Source: Deltaproteobacteria bacterium | Lineage (GTDB): Bacteria; Myxococcota; JACPTQ01 | NCBI GenBank assembly: GCA_016192705.1 | Contig: JACPTQ010000061.1 | Span: forward strand, 1-60,709 | Reading direction: 5' to 3' | Length of the DNA stretch: 60,709 nucleotides | Shown: positions 42,252 to 51,187 of the stretch, in pieces | How positions within the stretch are numbered: the stretch's first letter is position 1 | Layout of the letters: every line of letters begins with the position of its first letter | Notes under the pieces: model-generated | Databases searched by the model: none | Seen by the model: the letters and a program-made list of their open reading frames with translations, nothing else | What the model was told of the DNA's origin: nothing | Position numbers and translations under genes: made by a program

Positions 42252-44282
42252 ATGAAAAAGGAAACAGCGCTTGTCGGATTCATTTTGGTTGGAGTTGGGG
42301 CATTCCTCCTCGGCTACCTCATTAAGGGTGGTGGCTCGAGCCAGGAGGGCAAGGGGCCGGGCTCGAAGGAGGCGTTCGCCGCGCGGATCGACGTGCCGTC
42401 TGGGCAGGGACTCGGCGCGATACCGCCGACACAGCCACCGCCTGGACCGCGGCCGGCCGCGCCGCCCATTCCGAAAGACGTCTATAAGGTGTCGTATCCG
42501 CCAAACGCCCCCTTCAAGGGCCCGAAAGACGCGAAGGTCACGATTATCGAGTGGTCCGACTTCCAGTGCCCATTCTGCACGCGCGTCGTGCCGACGATGA
42601 ACCAAGTCGCGAAGGAGTACCCGAACGACGTCAAGATCGTGTTTCGCCACAACCCGCTGGGTTTCCACGACAAGGCGAAGCCGGCGGCGATCGCGACAAT
42701 GGCGGCGCACGAGCAGGGGAAGTTCTGGGAGATGCACGACAAGCTGTTCTCGAATCAACAGAAGCTCGGGCGCGACGATTTCGTTCAATACGCGCAGGAG
42801 CTTGGACTCAACATGGATAAATTCAAGGCCGACCTCGACAACCCGCGCATCGCGGCGTACGTCGACGCAGACCAGAAAGACGCCGAAAAGATCGGTGCGC
42901 GCGGGACGCCGGCATTTTTCGTAAACGGACGATTCGTCGCGGGCGCGTATCCTTATGAGAGCTTCAAGACAACGATCGACGAAGAGCTGCCCGCGGCCAA
43001 TGCGAAGCTGCAATCGGGCGTACCGCTCGCGAAACTTTACGAAGCGATCGTCGGTGGCGGCAAGACTGAGATTTCGCAACCGAAGCCGCGCGGTGGTGGC
43101 GGTGCCGACGAAAAGACGGTTTACAAAGTGCCGGCCGACAACGCGCCGTTCAAGGGCCCGAAAGACGCCAAGGTGACGATCGTCGAGTATTCGGATTTTG
43201 AATGCCCGTTCTGCGGGCGCGTGGTGCCGACGCTCGACCGAATCACCAAGGAATATCCGCAGGTGAAGGTCGTCTTCAAGCACAACCCGCTGCCTTTCCA
43301 TCCAAATGCGCCGCTCGCATCGCAGGCCGCGTGGGCCGCGTGGAAGCAGAACAAGTTCTGGGAGTATCACGACAAGCTGTTCACGAACTCGAAGGATTTG
43401 CAGCGGCCGACGCTTGAGCGCTATGCACAGGAGCTTGGCTTGAACATGGGGCGCTTCAAGAGTGACATCGACAGCCCGGCGGCAAAAAAGGCGGTCGACG
43501 ACAACAAGGCCGAGGCGGCAAACTTCAACGCGGGCGGGACGCCGCACTTCTTTATCAATGGGAAGCGATTCGTGGGCGCGCAGCCGTTCGAGAACTTCAA
43601 GACAAAGATTGAAGAGGAGCTGAAGGCGGCGGATGCGCTTGCGGCGAAGAAGATTCCGGTGGCGCGGCTCTATGCGGAGTTGACGAAAGAGGGGAAAACG
43701 AAGGCCGATGCTCCGGGTGGTGGTGGCAAAGACCCGGGACCGGGTGAAGATGACCACAAGCATTACAACGTGCCGGTGGGTGCAGCGCCGACAAAAGGAC
43801 CGCCGAATGCGCCGATCACGATCGTTGTGTTTAGCGATTTCGAGTGTCCGTTCTGCGGGCGCGTAAACCCGACGATCGACCAGGCGATGAAAGAGTATCG
43901 CGGAAAGGTGCGCGTCGCGTTCAAGCACTACCCGCTGCCGTTCCACCCGAACGCGCCGCTCGCATCGGAGGCGTCGATGGCGGCCAACGAGCAAGGGAAG
44001 TTCTGGGAGTATCACGACAAGCTGTTCGCGAATCGCAGTGCGCTGAAGCGTGACGATTTGGAGCGGTATGCGCAAGAGCTCGGGCTCGACGTGGGGCGAT
44101 TCAAGGCGGCGCTCGATTCGGGTAAGTACAAGGCGATTCTCGAGGCCGACAAGGGGCTCGCGGGACAACTCGGCGTCACGGGAACGCCGGCGTCGTTTAT
44201 CAACGGGCGAAAACTCGTGGGTGCGGTGCCGTTTGACAACTTCAAGCGGATCATCGACGAGGAGCTGAAGAAGAAGGGTTAG
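42252..44282 (+). CDS. Membrane-anchored triple DsbA-like thioredoxin-fold protein
   Basis: 676 residues. An N-terminal hydrophobic helix (7-24) ends in LIKGGG, so the protein is probably membrane-anchored with its bulk in the periplasm. Three tandem DsbA/thioredoxin domains follow, each with an intact CPFC: Cys106/109, Cys318/321, Cys532/535, and each with a cis-Pro GTP (219-220, 430-431 and later). The domains also share KFWEMHDKLF-type helices. DsbA-like domains exchange disulfides in secreted proteins; three in one chain is unusual. It precedes a second Dsb-like gene on the same strand. A long antisense open frame is a shadow. Confidence 0.93.
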   Translation: MKKETALVGFILVGVGAFLLGYLIKGGGSSQEGKGPGSKEAFAARIDVPSGQGLGAIPPTQPPPGPRPAAPPIPKDVYKVSYPPNAPFKGPKDAKVTIIEWSDFQCPFCTRVVPTMNQVAKEYPNDVKIVFRHNPLGFHDKAKPAAIATMAAHEQGKFWEMHDKLFSNQQKLGRDDFVQYAQELGLNMDKFKADLDNPRIAAYVDADQKDAEKIGARGTPAFFVNGRFVAGAYPYESFKTTIDEELPAANAKLQSGVPLAKLYEAIVGGGKTEISQPKPRGGGGADEKTVYKVPADNAPFKGPKDAKVTIVEYSDFECPFCGRVVPTLDRITKEYPQVKVVFKHNPLPFHPNAPLASQAAWAAWKQNKFWEYHDKLFTNSKDLQRPTLERYAQELGLNMGRFKSDIDSPAAKKAVDDNKAEAANFNAGGTPHFFINGKRFVGAQPFENFKTKIEEELKAADALAAKKIPVARLYAELTKEGKTKADAPGGGGKDPGPGEDDHKHYNVPVGAAPTKGPPNAPITIVVFSDFECPFCGRVNPTIDQAMKEYRGKVRVAFKHYPLPFHPNAPLASEASMAANEQGKFWEYHDKLFANRSALKRDDLERYAQELGLDVGRFKAALDSGKYKAILEADKGLAGQLGVTGTPASFINGRKLVGAVPFDNFKRIIDEELKKKG

Positions 44283-44352
44283 TCGCCGTGCGGTGGTCCG
44301 TTATTTCGCGAACAGTCGGCGCGAAACCCAGTGGGTTGAGCGCGTGAGCGAA

Positions 44353-45750
44353 ATGGGGAGCGCCTGTTTACAGAGCGCGAACCCTACCGTATTGTTGGCA
44401 ATCCGCTTCGTTTCAGCGCTGGTTGTCACAGGCCTTTTTCAGGCGCCTGCGTCGGCGAATACGGCCGAAAACAATGGAGATGAGTCGACGGGGGCGGATT
44501 CCGATGCCCCCGACTTCGTCCCAGAAGCGGAGCCAGAGACGCGCGCCGTCGAGCGTTTTCGCGTTCCGATCGCGAGCGACCGAGTTTATGTTGAATCCCC
44601 AAAAGACGCCGGGCCGGCCCGCGTTTGGATCGTCAGTTTCGTCGATCTCACGTGCGCCCCATGCCGTGCGCACGTTGCGCAACTTCTTGCCCTCAACGCG
44701 CGCCACAAGAGTCGATGGCCTGTTGAGGTTCAGTTTCGACAACTTCCGCTGGGGACATCCCCTGCATCACGCCAAATCGCCAACGCGATTGTTATCGCGC
44801 GACGATTGGGATTCGGGCGCGAGTTTCTTTCGAGAATCGTCGCGATTGGCGACTTGGACGCAGCCGGCGCACAGAGGTTATTGAGCGCAGATGGTTCAAG
44901 AAACGCTCTATTTCAAAAACTCCTCGTGAGAAGTGAGGTTGACGCCGACATTGCCGTTGCAAAAATGTTTGGTGTGTCGACCGCTCCAACTTTTTTTGTC
45001 AATGGCCGTCGGTTCTCGGGCTTTCAGTCGGACGAAGTGCTCGACACCATTGTCCTCAACGAAATCGGGTCTGCGATGCGCACCGCCGCCCAGCGAAAAA
45101 CCGCGAGCGACATTTACGCGGTCGTGACCGAGAGCGCGAAGACGCAAGCAAATGGACCAGCCCGCCGGCGATTTGACGACGCGAAACCTGGCGAGCTTCG
45201 GCCCGGGTCCTCACCGACGCGCGGCGCAGCGGGCGCCCCCATAACGCTGACCGTCTTCTCGGACCTCTATTGTTCGCACGGCGCCACCCATGCATCGGCA
45301 CTTAAACAACTCCTTGAAGAGTATGGCGGCAAGATTCGCGTTGTCTTCAAACATCGGCCGCTCCCGATCTTCCCAGCGTCGCGTACCGCCGCGTGTGCGA
45401 CCATCGCGGCACAAGAACAGGCAAAGTTCTGGGAGATGCACGACAAGATCGTTGGCGGCCTCGCACCCGGACACGCCCGCGACGACGGAGAAGCCGTGGC
45501 CGAGCAAAAATTACCGAAGCGACTTGTCGCGTACGCCTCCGAGATAAAGCTCGACACAGACGCGTTTCGGCTGGTGATGGACGGCGAGCGGTGCCAAAAA
45601 GAGATCGACGACGACCTCGCGCTCGCGGCGAAGCTCGGTGTCACGGGGGTGCCGACAACGTTTGTGAACGGGCGACGCGTTATTGGGGCTGCGTCGGCAA
45701 GCGTTTTTCGCAGCTTGATCGAGGACGAGCTAAGAAAGGTGAAGAAATAA
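44353..45750 (+). CDS. Double DsbA-like protein with degenerate second active site
   Basis: 465 residues from ATG at MGSACL; a GTG 20 codons upstream is possible but gives an overlong n-region. Signal peptide PTVLLAIRFVSALVVTGLFQAPASA. First thioredoxin-like domain has TCAPC (Cys101/104) and a VSTAPTFFVNG cis-Pro loop. The second has DLYCSHGATHAS: Cys307 is followed by Ser-His-Gly, so the second Cys of CxxC is lost, and GVPTTFVNG preserves its cis-Pro. The second domain therefore cannot form a CxxC disulfide and may act as an isomerase-like or binding domain. Its start lies 70 bp after the triple DsbA, and aroF is 3 bp downstream. Confidence 0.88.
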   Translation: MGSACLQSANPTVLLAIRFVSALVVTGLFQAPASANTAENNGDESTGADSDAPDFVPEAEPETRAVERFRVPIASDRVYVESPKDAGPARVWIVSFVDLTCAPCRAHVAQLLALNARHKSRWPVEVQFRQLPLGTSPASRQIANAIVIARRLGFGREFLSRIVAIGDLDAAGAQRLLSADGSRNALFQKLLVRSEVDADIAVAKMFGVSTAPTFFVNGRRFSGFQSDEVLDTIVLNEIGSAMRTAAQRKTASDIYAVVTESAKTQANGPARRRFDDAKPGELRPGSSPTRGAAGAPITLTVFSDLYCSHGATHASALKQLLEEYGGKIRVVFKHRPLPIFPASRTAACATIAAQEQAKFWEMHDKIVGGLAPGHARDDGEAVAEQKLPKRLVAYASEIKLDTDAFRLVMDGERCQKEIDDDLALAAKLGVTGVPTTFVNGRRVIGAASASVFRSLIEDELRKVKK

Positions 45751-45753
45751 GCG

Positions 45754-46770
45754 ATGCTAATTGTGATGTCGCCTGGCGCGTCGCGCGCTGAAATCGACGC
45801 TGTTCTTGGGCGCGTCAGGGACTTGGGGTTCGCGCCGCACGAGATTCCGGGTGCGCAGCGTGTCGCCATCGGCATCACCGGAAATGACGGGCCCGTCGAT
45901 GCGGACCGATTCGCCGATCTGCGCGGAGTCGCCGACGTCGTGCGCGTCTCGAAGCCGTACAAGCTCGTTGGGCGCGAGGCGAAACCCGACGACACGATCG
46001 TGAGCGTGGGCGGCGTCGCGATGGGCGGCGGGCACACGGCGATCATGGCGGGGCCATGCGCGGTTGAAAGTCGCGACCAACTCCTCGCGGTCGCGCGGGC
46101 GGTGAAGGCCGCGGGCGGGCACATCTTGCGGGGCGGCGCGTTCAAGCCGCGGACATCACCATACGCGTTTCAGGGGTTGAAGGAAGAGGGGCTCAGGCTG
46201 CTCGACGAGGCGCGACGCGAAACGGGGTTGCCCGTCATCACCGAAGTGAAAGACGTCGAGACGCTGCCGCTCGTTGAGAAGTGGAGCGACATTCTTCAAA
46301 TCGGCGCGCGCAATATGCAGAACTTTTCGCTCCTCGAGGCGGTCGGCGGAACGCGAAAGCCGGTCATGTTGAAGCGCGGTCTCAGCGCGACGATCGCCGA
46401 AATGCTGATGGCCGCCGAGTACATCATGTCGCGCGGCAACCATCAGATCATTTTGTGCGAGCGCGGCATTCGCACGTTTGAAACGGCGACACGCAACACG
46501 CTCGACCTGGGTGGCGTCGTTGTGCTCAGAGCGATGTCTCACCTCCCCGTCGTCGTTGACCCGTCGCACGGTGTCGGCCTTTGGTACGCGGTCGGCCCGC
46601 TCGCCCGCGCGGCCGTTGCGCTCGGTGCCGACGGCGTAATGATGGAAGTCCACCCCGATCCCGCGCACGCCCTCTCCGACGGCCCCCAATCGCTTCGCAT
46701 CGACCGCTTCACGTCGCTCATGGGTGAGCTTCGCCGAATCGCCGACGTCGTCGGCCGTGCGTGGGGATAA
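45754..46770 (+). CDS. aroF: 3-deoxy-7-phosphoheptulonate synthase (DAHP synthase)
   Basis: 338 residues: a ferredoxin-like N-terminal domain (1-70) and a TIM-barrel type I-beta catalytic domain like Thermotoga DAHPS. Conserved blocks: [70 protein letters not shown] and VDPSHGVG. It condenses phosphoenolpyruvate and erythrose-4-phosphate, the first step of aromatic amino acid biosynthesis; the N-terminal domain gives feedback regulation in relatives. Starts 3 bp after the double-DsbA gene, an unusual pairing with no obvious functional link. Confidence 0.96.
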   Translation: MLIVMSPGASRAEIDAVLGRVRDLGFAPHEIPGAQRVAIGITGNDGPVDADRFADLRGVADVVRVSKPYKLVGREAKPDDTIVSVGGVAMGGGHTAIMAGPCAVESRDQLLAVARAVKAAGGHILRGGAFKPRTSPYAFQGLKEEGLRLLDEARRETGLPVITEVKDVETLPLVEKWSDILQIGARNMQNFSLLEAVGGTRKPVMLKRGLSATIAEMLMAAEYIMSRGNHQIILCERGIRTFETATRNTLDLGGVVVLRAMSHLPVVVDPSHGVGLWYAVGPLARAAVALGADGVMMEVHPDPAHALSDGPQSLRIDRFTSLMGELRRIADVVGRAWG

Positions 46771-46928
46771 AACCACGCCTCTTTGCCTATGGATTTGCAC
46801 GACAACAAGTGACTGCCCCAACGATGCGGGAGTCCTTTACTGCAACGGAGTCTCGGGCAGCAGTCTCAGAGGCTGTCGGCCAAATTAGATCTGACCAAAT
46901 TCAAGTTCGAAACGAACGCGTTTCACCA

Positions 46929-47150
46929 TCACGCCGGACGTCGTCCCTCGTGTACGGCCTTAACAATGTCGTCCTTCGAAACGCGAAGATTTACACCGTT
47001 CACGTCGAGGGGCGAGCCAGAGCGCCTCTCCGGTCGCAATACGAACACTTGCCCGTCGCGCCGCCGAATCCGCACGGAGCCATCCTGCCGCGCGCGTTCC
47101 AACAAGCTGGCGAGTCGCTGCCGCGCTTCGGAATAAGTGAACTCTTTCAT
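46929..47150 (-). CDS. Phd/YefM-type antitoxin
   Basis: 73 residues. The N-terminal MKEFTYSEARQRLASLLERA helix followed by a strand with GSVRIRRRDGQVFVLRP is typical of the Phd/YefM fold. The ATG overlaps the stop of the VapC-type toxin gene (ATGA) on the same strand, so the antitoxin is second in the operon, opposite to the usual order. Antitoxins of this fold bind the toxin and repress their own promoter. Confidence 0.85.
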   Translation of the reverse strand: MKEFTYSEARQRLASLLERARQDGSVRIRRRDGQVFVLRPERRSGSPLDVNGVNLRVSKDDIVKAVHEGRRPA

Positions 47151-47545
47151 TTCCGTGCCTCCATGAGTGCCACGCCAGCCGCCGACGCAACTCGCGCAAG
47201 GTCTCGATCCAACGTCAAGAGCGGCGCACGCTGTTCGAGCGCGCAGGCAACAAGATAAGCGTCGTATGCGTAGATGCCGTGCTCGCTCGCGACCTCCAAC
47301 GACAATGTCAGGTCAACATCGACGAGCCGAATAGGAATCGCGGCGTAGGCCGCGAGTGCGTTACGGACCTGCACGAGCGTAGCCCGACGACGCTTGAGAA
47401 GAGCACTCAGCGCGTTCCCAACTTCCCAATGCACCGAACCCGGAGCTACGAGAGCCGCGCCGCGCGTTACTCGAACCAATGCGGCCCGCTCCTCTTCATT
47501 GATGAGCACCGCAACCAGCGCAGAAGTATCGATGACCGCCAGCAC
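47147..47545 (-). CDS. PIN-domain toxin, VapC type
   Basis: 132 residues. PIN-domain acidic residues: Asp6 in VIDTSAL, Glu41 in WEVGNAL, Asp95 in YAYDAYLVA, and Asp113/Asp115 in LDRDLAR. Members are ribonucleases that cleave tRNA or rRNA. It precedes and overlaps its antitoxin gene by 4 bp. The nearest upstream DNA is a duplicated proB 3' fragment. Confidence 0.88.
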   Translation of the reverse strand: MLAVIDTSALVAVLINEEERAALVRVTRGAALVAPGSVHWEVGNALSALLKRRRATLVQVRNALAAYAAIPIRLVDVDLTLSLEVASEHGIYAYDAYLVACALEQRAPLLTLDRDLARVASAAGVALMEARK

Positions 47546-47634
47546 GATTTCTTAATTGTACAATTGTCTTATTTTGGCGTCAACTCAATGCGCCGTGGCC
47601 CTGAACATCGGCACACACCCTGATCGGCCGACTG

Positions 47635-47775
47635 TTATTCGCGCTCCATCGAAACAAGGTCGTCGCGGTGAACGACCTCGTCGGCCGTGCGCGTGCCGAG
47701 GATTCGCTCAATGTCGGTCGTTTTTTTCCCCGCGATGCGCGCGACATCGGCACTTGAATCGTTCACAAGGCCGGC
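47635..47775 (-). pseudogene. Duplicated 3' end of proB
   Basis: 141 bp nearly identical to the last 140 bp of proB (48436-48575). On the minus strand it still encodes AGKKTTDIERILGTRT and ADEVVHRDDLVSMERE then a stop, versus ADEVVHRDDLVTGER in proB. The similarity ends abruptly at GGCCTTGT. There is no start codon or rest of the gene. Together with the true 3' end it forms direct repeats flanking a 660-bp insert. Confidence 0.88.
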
Positions 47776-47796
47776 ACAAATTCCTATTGAGTCCGC

Positions 47797-48376
47797 TCAT
47801 TTGGTACCGTCGTACACGCATTTCATCTCGTACCTCGAGCGCCCAGAATCCGGTATTCGTAAACCGCTTGGCCAATTGGCGGGCTGCTGCGCTTGTCCGC
47901 GCGGCACGTCGATCGTCGCTCCGCGTTCGGCGTCCCGTTGACATTGCCTTGCAACGACAAGACATGCCTCTCCCTTCGCATTTCCGCGGACCTCAGCACA
48001 AAGAAAAGCAGAATGCTCTTTGAATATGTGTAGGTAATCACTGGCGAAGTGCCAGCCGAGCAAGGCGCCTGGCGCGGCTCCCAGGGCGATCAGAACGGGC
48101 ACCAACTTGGCGACGACTCCAAATGCGCCCGAGGCACTCGAATCCTTCGTCCGCCGATGCACTCTCCACACGATGACTAAGACCACGGTAGGCAGCACAC
48201 CAAAGGTCGCAATGTGAGGCCAGTCGCAGGCGGTCGGCCATTCGGCTCCGAGCACCAACCTCAGGAGCCACACCAACTCCCCCGCCAAAAATGCAGGCCG
48301 ATGCGACGATGTTAAGAACCGTCAGTCCCAGTGCCGTCCATCGTCTGGGGACATAACTCTGATCGGCGTTGGTCAA
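47797..48376 (-). pseudogene. Small membrane protein, possibly frameshifted
   Basis: From 48288 down to 47797 the frame encodes a 163-residue hydrophobic protein (TTG start, MAGELVWLLRLVLG), with a likely helix (PTVVLVIVWRV), another at VPVLIALGAAPGALLGW and a Cys-containing hydrophilic tail. Just upstream another frame, from a TTG at 48376, encodes RRWTALGLTVLNIVASACI, a good start of a first helix. Removing one T from the TTTTT run near 48294 fuses them into ASACILAGELVWLLRLVLG, a plausible 192-residue protein. So this is a membrane protein with a possible one-base frameshift, or an assembly error, or simply the shorter protein. No family recognised. Lies in the 660-bp insert next to proB. 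Confidence 0.5.
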
Positions 48377-48435
48377 GGCAACACCATCAACGAAGCAACC
48401 GCGGCCGAATGAAGACTCACGTGAATCCTCCCTAG

Positions 48436-49563
48436 TTACCGTTCACCCGTGACCAAGTCGTCGCGGTGAACGACCTCGTCGGCCGTGCGCGTGCCGAGGA
48501 TTCGCTCAATGTCGGTCGTTTTTTTTCCCGCGATGCGCGCGACATCGGCGCTCGCGTAGTTGACAAGGCCGCGCGCAAACTCAACGCCATCGGGGCCAAC
48601 GATGCGCACCGCGTCGCCCATTTCAAACGCGCCTTCGCAGCGCGTGATCCCCGACGGGAGGAGGCTTTTCTGCGCTTTGACCAGCGCGCGCTTCGCCCCC
48701 GCATCGACGTGAATCGTCCCGGCCGGACTCGCGCCGAAGGCAATCCAATGCTTTCGCGCACCGAGCGACCGCGCCGACGGCAGAACCACGGTTCCGACAT
48801 CGTCGCCAGCCAGCAGCCTTCGAATCGCATGCGGCTCGTGGCCATTTACGATCGCCGTCGCAACGCCAAACTCCGACGCTGTCTGCGCGGCCTCGAGCTT
48901 CGACGGCATCCCGCCGGTCCCGACGCGACTCTTCTTCCCAAAATCGATCGTCTTTACAACCTCACTGACGTCATGAACCACTGAAATTCGTTTCGCACCT
49001 GGCGCTGCCGGGTCACGATCGAAGACGCCATCGCAGTCCGTCAAGAGAACAAGGAGACCCGCCTCGACGACGTTCGTGACGAGCGCCGCCAACCGATCGT
49101 TGTCGCCAAACTGAATCTCTTCAAACGCGACCGTATCGTTTTCGTTGACGATTGGAATAACGCCCAACTCAAACAACTCCTGAAACGTTCGCCGCGCATT
49201 CAGGAACCGTCGCCGATCGCGAAGATCGTCGTGCGTAAGAAGCACCTGCGCGACCGTCATCCCGTGAACCGCGAACGCCTCCGCGTATTGGTGCATGAGC
49301 GCGCCCTGCCCGACCGCGGCCACCGCCTGCTTCGCGTGAATCGACACCGGACGCACCGCAAGCCCGAGCCGCGCGACCCCAAGCGCCACCGCACCCGACG
49401 ACACAACAACGACCAAGCGCCCCGTTGCTCGAACGCCGGCAACGTCCCGCGCGAGCGCGAAAAACGCCTCGTGAAAAACGGGCGCGTCGTCCCGCGACAG
49501 CACCGAGCTTCCAACTTTCAACACGATGCGTTTCGCCGACGCGATCTGCGCGCGCGTCTTCAT
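48436..49563 (-). CDS. proB: Glutamate 5-kinase
   Basis: 375 residues from MKTRAQ, whose ATG overlaps the stop of the FGE-like gene (ATGA). Amino acid kinase domain: RIVLKVGSSVLS, VVVVSSGAVALGVARLG, PIVNENDTVAFEEIQFGDNDRLAALV, LTDCDGVFDRDP and GTGGMPSKLEAAQTA; the C-terminal part (about 280-375) is a PUA domain with IHVDAGAKRAL. It phosphorylates glutamate as the first step of proline synthesis. proA is not in the window. Its 3' end is duplicated 660 bp further downstream. Overlap with the lipoprotein gene suggests coupled translation. Confidence 0.95.
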   Translation of the reverse strand: MKTRAQIASAKRIVLKVGSSVLSRDDAPVFHEAFFALARDVAGVRATGRLVVVVSSGAVALGVARLGLAVRPVSIHAKQAVAAVGQGALMHQYAEAFAVHGMTVAQVLLTHDDLRDRRRFLNARRTFQELFELGVIPIVNENDTVAFEEIQFGDNDRLAALVTNVVEAGLLVLLTDCDGVFDRDPAAPGAKRISVVHDVSEVVKTIDFGKKSRVGTGGMPSKLEAAQTASEFGVATAIVNGHEPHAIRRLLAGDDVGTVVLPSARSLGARKHWIAFGASPAGTIHVDAGAKRALVKAQKSLLPSGITRCEGAFEMGDAVRIVGPDGVEFARGLVNYASADVARIAGKKTTDIERILGTRTADEVVHRDDLVTGER

Positions 49564-51134
49564 CGGCAGCAGCGAAACCCGGCGAGCGCCGTCTTTGTCA
49601 CGTCCTTCACCTTCACGCGCGTACGACAGCGCGCCTTGGGCCCATCGCCCACCGCACCGCCCATCAAACAAAACGTCTCCGCGTCGCGATCGCGGTCCTT
49701 ACACGTCGTCCATTCGGCAACGTTCCCGGTCAAATCGTACACGCCCCATGTCGTCTTGCACTTAGGACTTGCGCCCGCGGCCTTGACCGCGCTTCCCTCT
49801 GAATTGCAGCTTTTCGGATCGTACCCCGAACCATACGGGTACAGCATATGCCTCTTGTCGCCGTTGCACGCCTTGCGAAACTCTTTGTCCGAGCAAAGCC
49901 GCTTCCCGATAGCTTTGCACCGCGTATCGGCCTCGCGCGCCTTGACCCCAACCGCTGGTGGCACGCCCTCGGCATTCGGAAACTCGAATCGATCGATGAG
50001 AAAATAGTCGATCTTCGACATCCCGAGGAGCCCAAACCGCTCGTTCTCGAGTCGCGGCCGCACGAGCGCCGGTTCGGCCTTGGGCGGCGTCAGCACCGGG
50101 TCCGCGCCAATACCGCGAACGTCGTATTTAAGTGACAGCTTCACGCGTTGCTTCTCGATCGGCTCAACCCGAAATCGTCGCCGCGTCAGCGAATCAACCG
50201 TGACGTCCGCCGCACCCGCGCTTGCCGCACCCGCTCTCGGTCCCGCTTCTACTTTCTTATCCCCTTTTTTCTTCTCTTCTCCGGGCCTCGCCGGATCGAC
50301 ATCCAGCGTTGCGTGCAACTCAGCCGCCGTAACAACCGCAAGCGCTTCATCAACGACCACATACCCACGCACCGCGACCGGCCGCTTTCGACCGCGCCAA
50401 CCGCGCCCCGGTGAATCGGGAATGAGCACTTTCGCGAGCGCCGGCGTGAGCGGTTTATCGCCCCCTTCCGCCTCCGATCCCGGAAGCCCGACCGCGAGTA
50501 GCGCCACGTCGAATCGCACCGCGCGTCGCCCCTCGCGCGTCTCAACGCGCCCCTTCGAAAACCCAAGCCGCCCACCCATTTCGTCAACGACCACGCGCAC
50601 CGGCCCCAATGCCCACGCGAGCCATCGCCGCTCATCCGCCGCGGAGTTCTCGCGATATCGAAACTCACCGCCCGGCAACTCGCGGTGGACCAGCGCCGTC
50701 CGCCTGACGCCTTCGATCTCGACCGCCGGAAACCAATACGCCTCAAACCCAGCGCCACCGTTCAACTCAAACGTCAAATGGACCGCCCCCGACTTCGCCG
50801 CTTCGACCTTCGCAGTTTCCGTTACCGTCTCGCGCCGCGTCCCGCTCTCCGACGCGACGATCCACGAGCGCTCGAGCCGAAACGCGCCGAGGCGCTTCGC
50901 GACCTCCTCCGAGTTCATCCGGACTATCTTCTCAACAACGATCGGGTCGTCCACCACCTTCGCTGGGGGCCCATCCGCCGAGGCCGCGGGCGCTTGCCCC
51001 TCAAGAAACTGCTTCTTCGCGGCGATATTCCGCTGGTCGTTTTGGCGCGCGCAGGAAAGTGAGAAGAGAAGAGAAAACACAGAGACACAGATGAATAGAG
51101 ATCTGAGGAGCGGAAAACAAAGTGAAATGAACAT
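49560..51134 (-). CDS. Lipoprotein with C-terminal formylglycine-generating-enzyme-like (SUMF1) domain
   Basis: 524 residues. Signal peptide SLFICVSVFSLLFSLSC, read from a family A repeat arm, with Cys as lipobox. Residues about 60-330 form an unassigned beta-rich domain with a Lys/Gly/Ala linker. The C-terminal 150 residues match the SUMF1/FGE-sulfatase-modifying fold: DYFLIDRFEFPN, GKRLCSDKEFRKAC, YGSGYDPKSCN, WGVYDLTGNVAEW and GFRCCR. Classical FGE oxidises Cys in sulfatases; a surface lipoprotein of this type is more likely a binding module. No sulfatase nearby. No SD is visible upstream of the ATG. Confidence 0.8.
   Translation of the reverse strand: MFISLCFPLLRSLFICVSVFSLLFSLSCARQNDQRNIAAKKQFLEGQAPAASADGPPAKVVDDPIVVEKIVRMNSEEVAKRLGAFRLERSWIVASESGTRRETVTETAKVEAAKSGAVHLTFELNGGAGFEAYWFPAVEIEGVRRTALVHRELPGGEFRYRENSAADERRWLAWALGPVRVVVDEMGGRLGFSKGRVETREGRRAVRFDVALLAVGLPGSEAEGGDKPLTPALAKVLIPDSPGRGWRGRKRPVAVRGYVVVDEALAVVTAAELHATLDVDPARPGEEKKKGDKKVEAGPRAGAASAGAADVTVDSLTRRRFRVEPIEKQRVKLSLKYDVRGIGADPVLTPPKAEPALVRPRLENERFGLLGMSKIDYFLIDRFEFPNAEGVPPAVGVKAREADTRCKAIGKRLCSDKEFRKACNGDKRHMLYPYGSGYDPKSCNSEGSAVKAAGASPKCKTTWGVYDLTGNVAEWTTCKDRDRDAETFCLMGGAVGDGPKARCRTRVKVKDVTKTALAGFRCCR
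51059..51116. repeat. Repeat family A, partial copy
   Basis: AAACACAGAGACACAGATG and following AGATCTGAGGAGCGG match one arm and half of the inner stem. On the minus strand it encodes the signal peptide of the FGE-like lipoprotein. Confidence 0.75.
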
Positions 51135-51187
51135 GCGGGGCGTATTCTGTGAGGCCGTCAGGGAAGCGTCAAGGTGAAAGGCAATAA

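Noticed and set aside
42246-44168. 640-residue open frame antisense to the triple DsbA gene
   Set aside because: Arg/His/Leu-rich low-information sequence opposite a gene with strong family motifs; shadow of GC-rich codon use.
46771-46928. Small gene between DAHP synthase and the antitoxin
   Set aside because: 158 bp with no supported start or motif.
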